Notes under the pieces: model-generated
What the model was told of the DNA's origin: nothing
The model's input: the letters and a program-made list of their open reading frames with translations, nothing else
The model's database searches: none
Program-made: the position numbers and the translations under genes
Part shown: positions 16,006-24,601 of the stretch, one piece after another
Layout of the letters: each line of letters begins with the position of its first letter
Numbering within the stretch: position 1 is the stretch's first letter
From: Polynucleobacter paneuropaeus
Lineage (GTDB): Bacteria; Pseudomonadota; Gammaproteobacteria; Burkholderiales; Burkholderiaceae
Direction: 5' to 3'
DNA length: 64,000 nt
NCBI RefSeq assembly: GCF_003261235.1
Contig: NZ_CP030085.1
Coordinates: 496,001-560,000, forward strand

Positions 16006-17928
16006 ATGGCTCTAATCGTACTCACTGATGCAAAATTGGCTTTTGGCCACGTTGATCTACTCGCAAACACTGCTTTTTCTCTTGAATCTGGCGAACGTGT
16101 CGGCCTGATTGGTCGCAATGGTACTGGTAAATCTTCTTTATTAAAGATTCTGGCTGGCATTGAAAAAATGGACGATGGCCTGTTGCAATATCAGCAAGGC
16201 TTACGCATTGCTTATGTGCCTCAGGAACCGCTCTTCGAAGCCAATGAAAGTATCTTTGAGGCAGTCTCTAAGGGAGTTGCCCAAGCAAAAGCCTTGCGTG
16301 AAGAATACGAAGCCCTGAGCGTAGGAGAGTGGGATGATGCCTCTCATCATCGCCTCGATCAAGTCCAGTCTCAATTGGAAGCCCTCAGCGGTTGGAATTG
16401 GGAGCAACGTGTTCATGAAACACTAGACCGCTTACATCTCGATGCCGAAGCCAAAATTAATACCCTTTCTGGCGGCACTAAAAAGAGGGTCGCACTGGCT
16501 AGGGCATTAGTGGAAGTGCCTGATGTCTTGTTATTAGATGAGCCCACCAATCATTTAGATTTGGATTCGATTTCCTGGCTTGAGGAGTTGCTCAAAGAGT
16601 ATCAAGGCTCAGTGATTCTGATTACCCATGATCGCGCCTTCTTAGATAATGTCTGCACTCAAATTGTGGAGCTGGATCGCGGCATTCTCAGATCCTATCC
16701 CGGTAATTTTTCTGCTTACGAAGTACTTAAAGATCAAGAGTTAAATGCAGAGTCTTTGGCTAATGCACGGGCGGATAAACTGCTTGCGCAAGAAGAAGTA
16801 TGGATTCGTAAGGGCGTTGAGGCTAGAAGAACTCGTAGCGTGGCCCGCATCGCTCGACTAGAAAAACTATGCACTAGTCGCAGTGAGCGTCGTGATGCCA
16901 TTGGTCAAGTTAAATTGGCCGTCTCTGCTGGTGATCGCAGTGGCAAGATCGTCGCTGATCTCCAGAATGTTTCTAAAGCCTATGATCGCCCAATCGTGAA
17001 AGATTTCACGGCAACGATTCTGCGTGGCGATAAGGTCGGCTTATTGGGACCTAATGGGGCAGGTAAGACTACTTTGCTCAAGTTGATCTTGGGGTCTATT
17101 CAGCCTGACGCAGGTACGGCTACGATGGGCACCCGTATTGAAGTGGCTTACTTTGATCAAATGCGCGAAGGCCTTGATCTAAATGCTTCTCTAGAAGATT
17201 ACATTAGTCCTGGTAGTGAATGGGTCGAGATCAATGGTAATAAAAAACACGTGAAGAGTTATTTGAGTGATTTTCTATTTGCACCTGAACGCACGAATTC
17301 TCCAGTGAGTACTTTATCGGGCGGTGAACGTAATCGATTGCTCTTAGCCCGCTTATTTGCAAGACCTGCCAATGTCTTGGTGCTCGATGAGCCAACCAAT
17401 GACTTAGATATCGATACTCTAGATTTGCTAGAGCAACTCCTGCAAGATTACAAAGGCACGGTATTTTTAGTAAGTCATGACCGTTATTTTCTGGATAACG
17501 TCGTGACGAGCATTATTGCTAATGAGGGTGATGGTTTCTGGCGCGAGTACGAAGGCGGCTATGAGGATTGGAAAATTCAGAAGGCGCGCTCAGATAAGAT
17601 TCGTGCTTCGAATTCAAAATCTCCAGAAAAAGGAGAAATTAAAACGCCAGTTAAAGTGGAGACGAAGTCAGAACCCAAGCCAGTTGCGAAAAGCGGGGTT
17701 CAAAAACTCAATGGCAAAGAACGTCAAGAGCTTGAGTTATTACCCGCACAAATTGAAGCGCTTGAAGCAGAGCAGGCTGAAATTGGTGTCACGATGAGTC
17801 AGCCCAAGTTGTATCAGAATGAACCCGAGCTGTTAGCAAGCCTGCAAGTGCGCTTGAGTGAGATCAATACCGAGTTAGATCAAAAAATGCAGCGCTGGGA
17901 ATTGCTACTCGCCAAGTCAGAATCTTAG
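16006..17928 (+). CDS. uup: ABC-F ATPase, Uup-like
   Basis: The 640-residue protein has two ABC ATPase domains and no membrane segments. The first has Walker A GRNGTGKSS near residue 37, signature LSGGTKKR near 155 and Walker B VLLLDEPTNHLD. The second has GPNGAGKTT near 349, LSGGERNR and VLVLDEPTNDLD. A long basic linker and a C-terminal coiled-coil domain (about 570-640) are characteristic of Uup. Uup acts on ribosomes or branched DNA; which applies here is not visible. The 3' end overlaps convergent cbpM by 4 bases. Confidence 0.92.
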   Translation: MALIVLTDAKLAFGHVDLLANTAFSLESGERVGLIGRNGTGKSSLLKILAGIEKMDDGLLQYQQGLRIAYVPQEPLFEANESIFEAVSKGVAQAKALREEYEALSVGEWDDASHHRLDQVQSQLEALSGWNWEQRVHETLDRLHLDAEAKINTLSGGTKKRVALARALVEVPDVLLLDEPTNHLDLDSISWLEELLKEYQGSVILITHDRAFLDNVCTQIVELDRGILRSYPGNFSAYEVLKDQELNAESLANARADKLLAQEEVWIRKGVEARRTRSVARIARLEKLCTSRSERRDAIGQVKLAVSAGDRSGKIVADLQNVSKAYDRPIVKDFTATILRGDKVGLLGPNGAGKTTLLKLILGSIQPDAGTATMGTRIEVAYFDQMREGLDLNASLEDYISPGSEWVEINGNKKHVKSYLSDFLFAPERTNSPVSTLSGGERNRLLLARLFARPANVLVLDEPTNDLDIDTLDLLEQLLQDYKGTVFLVSHDRYFLDNVVTSIIANEGDGFWREYEGGYEDWKIQKARSDKIRASNSKSPEKGEIKTPVKVETKSEPKPVAKSGVQKLNGKERQELELLPAQIEALEAEQAEIGVTMSQPKLYQNEPELLASLQVRLSEINTELDQKMQRWELLLAKSES

Positions 17929-18245
17929 GCTGGTCCATTTAAGCGTAACACTTCTGCGCGCAAACGGCTGATTTGATCTATGAGATCTAGAGCAAGCGCA
18001 AGACCCGAAGTATTGATTTCAAAATCTCGAGTCAGGCGTGCTGCTGTTTTAGCTCGCTTTAAAGAGTCACCACTAAAGCGCCAATCTTCAGGACTGCTTC
18101 CTGCTGGACTCAGAACGCCCTCTGAGACCCAATCCATGATGAGTTGCTCAGGAGTACTGGCCGCATGAGAAAGCTCAACGATCGTCATATGGACTTCATC
18201 TTCAACGATAGCGCTTTCAATCCAAGTGATATTGGTTTGGCTCAT
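17925..18245 (-). CDS. cbpM: Chaperone modulatory protein CbpM
   Basis: The 106-residue MerR-HTH-like protein contains the WVSEGVLSPAG and DWRF segments typical of CbpM, and a C-terminal helix (ALALDLIDQISRLRAEV). CbpM binds the J-domain of CbpA and inhibits its co-chaperone activity and DNA binding. It starts 4 bases after cbpA stops, so they form one operon. Confidence 0.9.
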   Translation of the reverse strand: MSQTNITWIESAIVEDEVHMTIVELSHAASTPEQLIMDWVSEGVLSPAGSSPEDWRFSGDSLKRAKTAARLTRDFEINTSGLALALDLIDQISRLRAEVLRLNGPA

Positions 18246-18249
18246 GTGC

Positions 18250-19227
18250 TTATCCCTTCAAATGAGATCTAGGCTTGAAATCAAAAGCCTTTTCTAACTC
18301 TTGATACGCAGCTTTTTGTGCAGCGCTTTGTGCTTCAGGTAAAACAATATTGGGTACGACATAAAAATCACCGGGCTCTTTACTCGGTATGCCTTTGCCT
18401 TTGAGGCGCATTTTGCGGCCTGATTTGGTGTTGGGAGGTATCGTTAATTCGAGGGTGCTACCTGCCGGAGTCGGAATGTTCAAGCTCGTACCCAGCGCAG
18501 CCTCCCAGGGAGCCATTGGTAAATCCAGATAAACATCTTTTCCATCTACTTTGTACAGTGGGCTAGGGTGAAAATCAATTTCAAGATAGAGATCGCCTGC
18601 GCCACCATCACCCATGCCGGGGCCGCCTTGGCCGCTGAGACGAAGGTTCTGCCCAGCCTTAATCCCCTTCGGAATATTGACATCTAATTTACGCTCTTGC
18701 GTCATCACATGTCCTTCAGGATCTTGTGTTGGCATGTGTAAAGAGATCGTGCGCTTAGCGCCGTTATAGGCATCAGCTAAATCAATCAGGATCTTGGCGT
18801 GATGATCTTGACCTTTAAAGTGCATGCCTTGACGGGCATTAGAGCTTCGTCCGCCTTGACGATGTCTGCCTCGACCAAATAAAGACTCAAAGAATTCGCT
18901 TTGATCGCCATCGTAGCTACCACCATATCCACCAAAGCCGGCATTAGGATCATCAGCAAATTCAAAACCGGTATTCCAGTTAGGAGGGGGGCTAAAGTCT
19001 TGACCTTGCTTCCAATTGCTGCCCATTTGATCGTAGGCTGCGCGTTTCTCTGTATCTTTGAGAACGGAGTATGCCTCACCGATTTCTTTGAAGCGATCTT
19101 CCGCATCCTTTTCTTTATTCACATCTGGATGGTATTTGCGAGCAAGCTTGCGATAAGCAGTTTTAATTTCTGCTTCAGTTGCACCGCGTGCAACACCGAG
19201 TGTTTCGTAGTAGTCCCGAAATTTCAT
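18250..19227 (-). CDS. cbpA: Curved-DNA-binding DnaJ-family co-chaperone CbpA
   Basis: The 325-residue protein has an N-terminal J-domain with the HPD triad (KYHPDVNKEKD near residue 32) and a Gly-rich linker (about 80-135). The DnaJ C-terminal substrate-binding domains follow, with no Cys-rich zinc finger between them. It stimulates DnaK and in E. coli also binds curved DNA as a nucleoid protein. A short hairpin (TACCT/AGGTA) sits in the 68-base upstream gap, but no clear heat-shock promoter is visible. Confidence 0.93.
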   Translation of the reverse strand: MKFRDYYETLGVARGATEAEIKTAYRKLARKYHPDVNKEKDAEDRFKEIGEAYSVLKDTEKRAAYDQMGSNWKQGQDFSPPPNWNTGFEFADDPNAGFGGYGGSYDGDQSEFFESLFGRGRHRQGGRSSNARQGMHFKGQDHHAKILIDLADAYNGAKRTISLHMPTQDPEGHVMTQERKLDVNIPKGIKAGQNLRLSGQGGPGMGDGGAGDLYLEIDFHPSPLYKVDGKDVYLDLPMAPWEAALGTSLNIPTPAGSTLELTIPPNTKSGRKMRLKGKGIPSKEPGDFYVVPNIVLPEAQSAAQKAAYQELEKAFDFKPRSHLKG

Positions 19228-19295
19228 GAGTCTAGCGTGATCCCAATTGAATATTTACCTCAACAAGGTAGATTCTACAGCCCTTCGTATTTCAA

Positions 19296-20570
19296 TTAGG
19301 CTAAGGTATCGGCCCAAATATTGTGAGCCCAGCCCCAAGCATAACTTCCCTCTTTGGTGGAAGACTCGGTAGAGAGGCCGCCAGCTCCAGAAACGGATTT
19401 AAAGGTTTTTGCTTGGGCATCATATTGGTGAACGCTAGCGATATGAACTGCAGCTTGCTCATTTACAAAGCTATAGCAAGTGTTATTGACGACCGGTGCT
19501 GGATTGACCGGCCAGTCATTGAGTTGCGCAATGATGGCTGCTGCTGCGACCTTGGCATGCTGATTGGCCATATGGCCTGACTTAGGCATGAGAGGTGCTG
19601 TCTGAATCGCATCTCCGAGCACATGAATATCTTTTGTGGCTGTGGCTTCAAAATTGAGGAAGTCAACATTGACCCAGCGTCCATTCGCATTCGCGAGCCC
19701 AGTCTTGATGGCAATCTCGCCAGCACTCATTGCTGGTAAAACATTTAGTACATCGGCTCTTACATCATCTTGCACTTCGAAGCGTAGTGTTTTGGTTTTA
19801 GCATCTACACTAGCAACATTGTGCGATGGGAGATATTCAATCAAGCCTGAATATTGCTCAGCCCAAGCTTTTTTAAAGAGTGCGCCTTTTGAGGTGAGAT
19901 CTTGATTGGCATCCAGAATCAATACTTTGGATTTGGGTTTATGTTGCTTTAGATAATTGGCTACTAAGCTGGCGCGTTCATATGGCCCAGGAGGGCAGCG
20001 ATAGGGCGCCTCAGGAATACTAATCGCAAACACACCACCATCCCGCATTGCAGCCAATTGCTTATAGAGCATCAGCGTTTCAGGACCAGCCTTCCAGGCT
20101 TGTAATGTGACCCCTGCTTGATTGGCTTTGGTAAGCCCTTCAATGGAATTCATCATCAGACTGATGCCGGGTGATAGAACAACTTTGTCATAGCTAAGAG
20201 TAGTGCCCGAGGCCAGAGTCACAATCTTCTTATCAGGATCGATGGCACTTACGCTATCGCGAATCAGTTTAATGCCATGATGCTTAGTCAGACTTTCATA
20301 GGGTGATGTGATATCTGCCATGGTGCGCATACCTGCCACAACCAAATTGGACATGGGGCAAGACAAGAAACTGGCATTGGGCTCAATCAATGTGACGTTG
20401 GCCGTATTGTTAGAAAACAGGCGCAGATATTTTGCAGCCGTAGCACCACCAAAGCCGCCACCAATCACCAAGATACGGGCTTTATCTAGGTTTGCTTGCG
20501 CATAGCTAGAGAAACCACCCAGCAAGCTTAAGCCAGCAGCGCTATGAGCCAGAAAGTGACGGCGATTCAT
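19296..20570 (-). CDS. Flavocytochrome c sulfide dehydrogenase-like flavoprotein (FccB/SoxF type)
   Basis: The 424-residue protein begins with a twin-arginine signal (MNRRHFLAHSAAGLSLLGG) and is predicted periplasmic. The FAD-binding Rossmann motif GGGFGGATAAKYL lies near residue 37. A cysteine in SFLSCPMSNLVV sits where FccB-type proteins hold their active-site disulfide Cys, and a second Cys is in PYRCPPGPYERA. The C-terminal region YAWGWAHNIWADTLA matches the FCSD flavin-binding domain. It would oxidise sulfide and pass electrons to the cytochrome encoded upstream, which overlaps it by one base (TAATG). The exact substrate is inferred from the family. Confidence 0.85.
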   Translation of the reverse strand: MNRRHFLAHSAAGLSLLGGFSSYAQANLDKARILVIGGGFGGATAAKYLRLFSNNTANVTLIEPNASFLSCPMSNLVVAGMRTMADITSPYESLTKHHGIKLIRDSVSAIDPDKKIVTLASGTTLSYDKVVLSPGISLMMNSIEGLTKANQAGVTLQAWKAGPETLMLYKQLAAMRDGGVFAISIPEAPYRCPPGPYERASLVANYLKQHKPKSKVLILDANQDLTSKGALFKKAWAEQYSGLIEYLPSHNVASVDAKTKTLRFEVQDDVRADVLNVLPAMSAGEIAIKTGLANANGRWVNVDFLNFEATATKDIHVLGDAIQTAPLMPKSGHMANQHAKVAAAAIIAQLNDWPVNPAPVVNNTCYSFVNEQAAVHIASVHQYDAQAKTFKSVSGAGGLSTESSTKEGSYAWGWAHNIWADTLA

Positions 20571-20884
20571 TACGGCTTTTTCCCTAACTGATTTGCAATG
20601 CTTTCAAGCTGAGCATCGGTATAGCCTTTTGCTAACTGGGGCATTAGCGTGCCAGGCCGAGTTCCTGATTTATAGGCTAAGAGTTGGGCTAGCAATTCTT
20701 CACTACTAAGTTGACTTATTAGAGGAATGCTTTGGTTGGGCAGGCCCTTGCCATTCGTACCATGACAATTAGCACAAGTAGCAGCCAAACTTTGTTGATA
20801 TAGTTGATCGACTGGAGATACTTGTGCCCAGCAAGAGCCGCTGAGGCTAAGGATTAGCAAAAAGCGAGGTGCTAGGGGTTTCAC
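20570..20884 (-). CDS. Monohaem cytochrome c partner of the FccB-like flavoprotein
   Basis: The 104-residue protein has a cleavable signal peptide (about 1-20) and one haem-binding site CANCH near residue 37. A distal Met ligand is likely in GTLMPQLAKGY. This class I cytochrome c resembles SoxE/FccA subunits and would accept electrons from the flavoprotein translated from the same mRNA. E. coli-type gene names do not apply. Confidence 0.87.
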   Translation of the reverse strand: MKPLAPRFLLILSLSGSCWAQVSPVDQLYQQSLAATCANCHGTNGKGLPNQSIPLISQLSSEELLAQLLAYKSGTRPGTLMPQLAKGYTDAQLESIANQLGKKP

Positions 20885-20942
20885 TTGAAGTCTTTCTGAT
20901 ACATGGGTTCATTTTATCCCTCCCATGCAAAACCGATAAACT

Positions 20943-22691
20943 ATGGTGATGCATGGCACTTTCACTCTTCGCACCGCGTTTCTCATCCTTTTGTTGGCCA
21001 TCACCAGCTATTTTTATGGATTAGATAGTCGCTTTGCCCCCAAGAATGGGGATGAGTATCCCTATATGCATATCGTGCGCCTGACTGCGGACTCTGGCCA
21101 TTGGCTACCTTTGCAGTCTGAGATGGATGGATTGAAGAACACCAAGCCCCCATTATTATTTTGGCAGGGGATAGCCAGCTCCTCTTGGGCAAGTCAGTGG
21201 ACCTTGTGGAATCTTCGCTGGCCCAATCTTCTGTATACCGGCTTGACTGCTTTTTGCTTGTTTTTGGCGGTACGACGTTTCAGCACTAAAACAAAGACGG
21301 GAGCATTGGCTGCTCTAGTCTGGCTATCTTTTTTCTCGACCTATCGTTATGGCCGGCCCTTCCTAACAGATCCCGCTGAAGTCTTTTTCTTGAGTCTTCC
21401 CTTTATGGGATTGTTGTACTGGGGTAAAGCAGCCTTTGATTCCAGATTACTATTTCCATTATTTACAGCCCTGTGTTTTGGTTTGGCATTACTTGCTAAA
21501 TCCTTTGCCTATATCGTGCCAGCCATATTTGCCTTAACACTCTATTACTGGCGTTGGCGTGAGTGGAGTTTGTCCAAACTGATGACACGCGATCTTTTGA
21601 AGTTAGTCTTGATTCTGATTGCGGCGCTGGGCGTATTTTCTATTTGGTTCTTGCTAGATCCGGCACCAGAGGCGATCTGGAGGGAATTTGTCTTAGGTGA
21701 GAACGCGGGTAAGTTTCAGGCAAGAAGTTCTAACTACGTATTCGATCTCTTACGAGGTGGCGATAGTATCTGGATGCTAGTTCTCACAACCCTAGCAAAT
21801 GTTGGGCTATTGATTGCAGTGTTGATCAATACGCTCTGGCAATGTTGGCGTGAGCGGCGCTTTCTATCGATTGAAGAAAGTCTCTTGCTACTCTTGATTG
21901 CAGCCTTTTTTATTGTCTTTAGTTTGCCAAGTCAGCGTTCTGGACGGTATCTGTTGCCTGTTATGCCAGCCTTTGCTGCATTGATCGCAATGCATTGGCA
22001 GCGCTTATCTCTTTGGGGCTTTCGGTTTGCCTTGGTTCTCCAGCTCATCATTCTGACCGCCTTGATCTGGGTGGGATTCAATCTCCAAGCCGAAAACCCG
22101 ATCTGGCATTACTCAGCTTGGCATTGGATCTTGATGGCCATGAGTGTGACATGTGCATTGCTAGGTCTGATCAAAATACAATGGAGTAAGTCACTCACAT
22201 TGGCTGTCTGCTTCCTCTCTTACTGCGCTTTAAATAGCAGCCTTGCCCCATTAGAGGGGGCGCTGGGACGTTATGACGCTCAGACTATTGAAGCTGTTCA
22301 AGGAAAAGCAGTATGGATTCCTTGTGACTATCGTGCTAAAGACGAAGAGTATCGCTTGCTATTGCCGAGCACACAGTTAAATGGCTATCCATCTCAGCAG
22401 GCAAGTGATATCACCGGCTTACTTGGTCAATATCCTTTGGTAGCAGTCCAGACGCCATTAGGCTCATCCATCGACGAGAAGTTAGTAGCTTGCCCTTCTT
22501 GCAATATCATTGGCCACCGTATGGAAATGCGAGCAAGACAAACACCTCAAGAGATTGAGGCGATACTTAGGGGTCATATTGGAGAGTATCTTTTTGTGAA
22601 TGAATATTTAATCGCGGGTCCTGCCATAGCGCCAAGCCCAGAACTCAATAATCAGTTGAGTAGCGAACTGCGTAAGGATGCCTGTAGATGA
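20943..22691 (+). CDS. GT39-type membrane glycosyltransferase, ArnT-related
   Basis: The 582-residue protein has about ten to twelve hydrophobic helices (residues 8-430) and a periplasmic C-terminal domain. The first loop has the family acidic pair in PKNGDEYPYMHIVRL near residue 35 and LKNTKPPLLFWQG near 67, parallel to ArnT. It would use a polyprenyl-phosphate sugar as donor; acceptor and sugar are unknown. It is not in the arn run and differs clearly from the protein at 7812-9506. It overlaps the next gene by ATGA, suggesting they act in one pathway. Confidence 0.8.
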   Translation: MVMHGTFTLRTAFLILLLAITSYFYGLDSRFAPKNGDEYPYMHIVRLTADSGHWLPLQSEMDGLKNTKPPLLFWQGIASSSWASQWTLWNLRWPNLLYTGLTAFCLFLAVRRFSTKTKTGALAALVWLSFFSTYRYGRPFLTDPAEVFFLSLPFMGLLYWGKAAFDSRLLFPLFTALCFGLALLAKSFAYIVPAIFALTLYYWRWREWSLSKLMTRDLLKLVLILIAALGVFSIWFLLDPAPEAIWREFVLGENAGKFQARSSNYVFDLLRGGDSIWMLVLTTLANVGLLIAVLINTLWQCWRERRFLSIEESLLLLLIAAFFIVFSLPSQRSGRYLLPVMPAFAALIAMHWQRLSLWGFRFALVLQLIILTALIWVGFNLQAENPIWHYSAWHWILMAMSVTCALLGLIKIQWSKSLTLAVCFLSYCALNSSLAPLEGALGRYDAQTIEAVQGKAVWIPCDYRAKDEEYRLLLPSTQLNGYPSQQASDITGLLGQYPLVAVQTPLGSSIDEKLVACPSCNIIGHRMEMRARQTPQEIEAILRGHIGEYLFVNEYLIAGPAIAPSPELNNQLSSELRKDACR

Positions 22692-23896
22692 TTCGAGTTG
22701 TAGCACTATGCTTTTTATTATTAGCAACAGTCTTAGGCTTTTTGCATCTTGATAGTCATCCAGCATGGGCTCCGTTTCAGGCTCCAGAAATGGTGAGTGC
22801 TGAGTCTGAGTCAATCCATAATGCCAAAGCGGCATTGATTCAACCAAAGTCAGACTGGTTACCAGACACTGGCGCAGCCTCAGTTCATGCGGCCTCTTTG
22901 ATTGCCTTGAAAGATGATTCATTGCGAGCCTTTTGGTTTGCAGGCAGCCGAGAGGGCGCTGCAGATGTAGTAATCAATAGCGCTGTATTCAACCCCCACA
23001 ACAATACCTGGAGTGAGCCGACCGTAGTCATTGATCGAGTAGCCACTGAAAAATCCCTTGCTCGCTATATCGCCAAATTGGGTAACCCCGTTCCAGCTAG
23101 GGCGACTGATGGACGTCTGCAACTCTTTTTTGTGACGGTATCCATCGGAGGATGGGCGGGTAGTTCTATTTCTACAATGAGTTCAGGTGATGAAGGTCTC
23201 ACTTGGAGCAAGCCACAGCGCCTTATTACGTCGCCGTTTACTAATTTAAGCACCTTGGTAAAAACACCTGCAATTTCTTTTGCAGATAGTCGACTAGGCT
23301 TACCCGCATACCATGAGTGGATTGGCAAGTTTGGTGAGCTGCTTCGCATTGATGGTGACCAAGTGATTGATAAGCGCAGAATGAGTTCAGGTCAAAGCGC
23401 GATTCAACCCCTGGTATTGGTCGATGCTCCAGAAAAAGCCCAAGCCTACTTCCGTCAGACCCGGGGCAGTTCAAAGCCACATCAAATTCCCGTTAGTGAA
23501 ACGCAAAATGCCGGCCAGTCTTGGCAGGCTCAAGCCGATCTTCCTATTTCCAATCCCAACGCCGCCATCACTGGCGTTCTGCTACCTAATGGCTTACGTG
23601 TTCTTGTAGCAAATGATCTAGAAGCAGGGCGCAGTCGTTTGGTGATGCTCGCTAAAGATATTTCAGCTACGCAATGGCAAACCATTGAGGTGCTCGAAGA
23701 TGATGAAGCCTTAGCAGCAGAGCAACGTCGTGAATTTTCCTATCCGTACATGATTGCAGATGGCGCTCAAGTGGATTTGGTTTACACCTGGGATCGGAAA
23801 AAGATTCGGCATATTCGGTTTGACGCCAATTGGATTAAGCAGGCTTATAGCAATGCTCAGGCGAAGTCAGTAAGTAGTGAGGAGAGTAAGCAATGA
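22688..23896 (+). CDS. Exported sialidase-fold (BNR repeat) protein
   Basis: The 402-residue protein has an N-terminal hydrophobic segment (about 3-20) serving as signal peptide or anchor. It then has a six-bladed propeller-like sequence of the predicted neuraminidase family. An Asp-box is visible in SSGDEGLTWSKPQ near residue 161, and a looser one in ETQNAGQSWQAQ. Family features ASLIALKDDSLRAFWFAGSREG and RQTRGSSKPHQIPV are present. Sialidase activity is not implied: many such proteins have other or unknown substrates. It is translationally coupled both to the glycosyltransferase before it and the membrane protein after it. Confidence 0.75.
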   Translation: MIRVVALCFLLLATVLGFLHLDSHPAWAPFQAPEMVSAESESIHNAKAALIQPKSDWLPDTGAASVHAASLIALKDDSLRAFWFAGSREGAADVVINSAVFNPHNNTWSEPTVVIDRVATEKSLARYIAKLGNPVPARATDGRLQLFFVTVSIGGWAGSSISTMSSGDEGLTWSKPQRLITSPFTNLSTLVKTPAISFADSRLGLPAYHEWIGKFGELLRIDGDQVIDKRRMSSGQSAIQPLVLVDAPEKAQAYFRQTRGSSKPHQIPVSETQNAGQSWQAQADLPISNPNAAITGVLLPNGLRVLVANDLEAGRSRLVMLAKDISATQWQTIEVLEDDEALAAEQRREFSYPYMIADGAQVDLVYTWDRKKIRHIRFDANWIKQAYSNAQAKSVSSEESKQ

Positions 23897-24537
23897 AAAA
23901 TATCATGCAAACTATCGGCTTGTTAGAGATGGCCCTCACTTGTGCAACTCTCTTGGTTTGGCTACTCCAAAGAAACTTCGAGGCACAAATGCCAGTTGCA
24001 GCTCGAATCATCTTGGCTTTACTGTTGACCAATCTCTTTTATTGGCCGCTCGGTTTGTTTATGCAGTTACCGCTAGCGGCTTATATCCGAGGTGTCACAG
24101 GTGATCTGAGTGTGGTCTCGCTGCTTCTGCTCTGGTCGAGCGTTCTTCTCGATCGCATTGATCCCCGAAATACTGAGGCACACTTTGTACCCATGGGATT
24201 TAAGGTGGCGATTGTCCTCATCGCATTCAGTTTTTATCCCTTTGCCCTTGGCCTGGGAATGCTTGATCCTTACGGATGGGGCTATGCGAGCATTGGGTTC
24301 TTGATTGCTGTATCGATATTTGCGGCCATTCTGGCAATAGCGAACTGGAGCAAGGGTACTTTCATTATTGCCTTGGCTATTTTGGCCTGGTCAATTCATT
24401 GGCACGAGTCTGCGAATTTATGGGATTACCTGCTGGATCCCTTTCTAATGCTCTGGGCTCTGTTAGCCTGCATTAGCTCAGTGAGACGTAAAAGACGGGA
24501 GCGCTTACAGTCCGGTTTCTTATTTAGAGCGGGTTAA
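23893..24537 (+). CDS. Conserved membrane protein of unknown function
   Basis: The 214-residue protein has six or so hydrophobic segments (about 10-30, 37-58, 68-87, 100-121, 128-150, 157-190) and a basic C-terminus RRKRRERL. I do not recognise the family. The 4-base overlap with the sialidase-fold gene makes it the third member of an operon with the GT39 enzyme. A role in envelope glycan or lipid handling is inference from context only. A bidirectional terminator follows within 20 bases. Confidence 0.7.
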   Translation: MKNIMQTIGLLEMALTCATLLVWLLQRNFEAQMPVAARIILALLLTNLFYWPLGLFMQLPLAAYIRGVTGDLSVVSLLLLWSSVLLDRIDPRNTEAHFVPMGFKVAIVLIAFSFYPFALGLGMLDPYGWGYASIGFLIAVSIFAAILAIANWSKGTFIIALAILAWSIHWHESANLWDYLLDPFLMLWALLACISSVRRKRRERLQSGFLFRAG

Positions 24538-24552
24538 TTCATCACCACAAGA

Positions 24553-24579
24553 AAAAAGCCAGCGCGATGCTGGCTTTTT
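24553..24579. terminator. Bidirectional intrinsic terminator
   Basis: AAAAAGCCAGC (24553-24563) and GCTGGCTTTTT (24569-24579) form a perfect 11-base inverted repeat around a 5-base loop. It lies between the convergent membrane-protein and Bug-receptor genes, with A- and T-tracts on both sides serving both strands. Confidence 0.92.
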
Positions 24580-24601
24580 AACTAATGGAGTTTAGTCAGA
24601 C

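Noticed and set aside
7812..22691. Treating the two ArnT-like proteins as a recent duplication
   Set aside because: Apart from the first-loop acidic motif and general membrane layout the sequences differ widely, so they are distant family members, not a recent copy.
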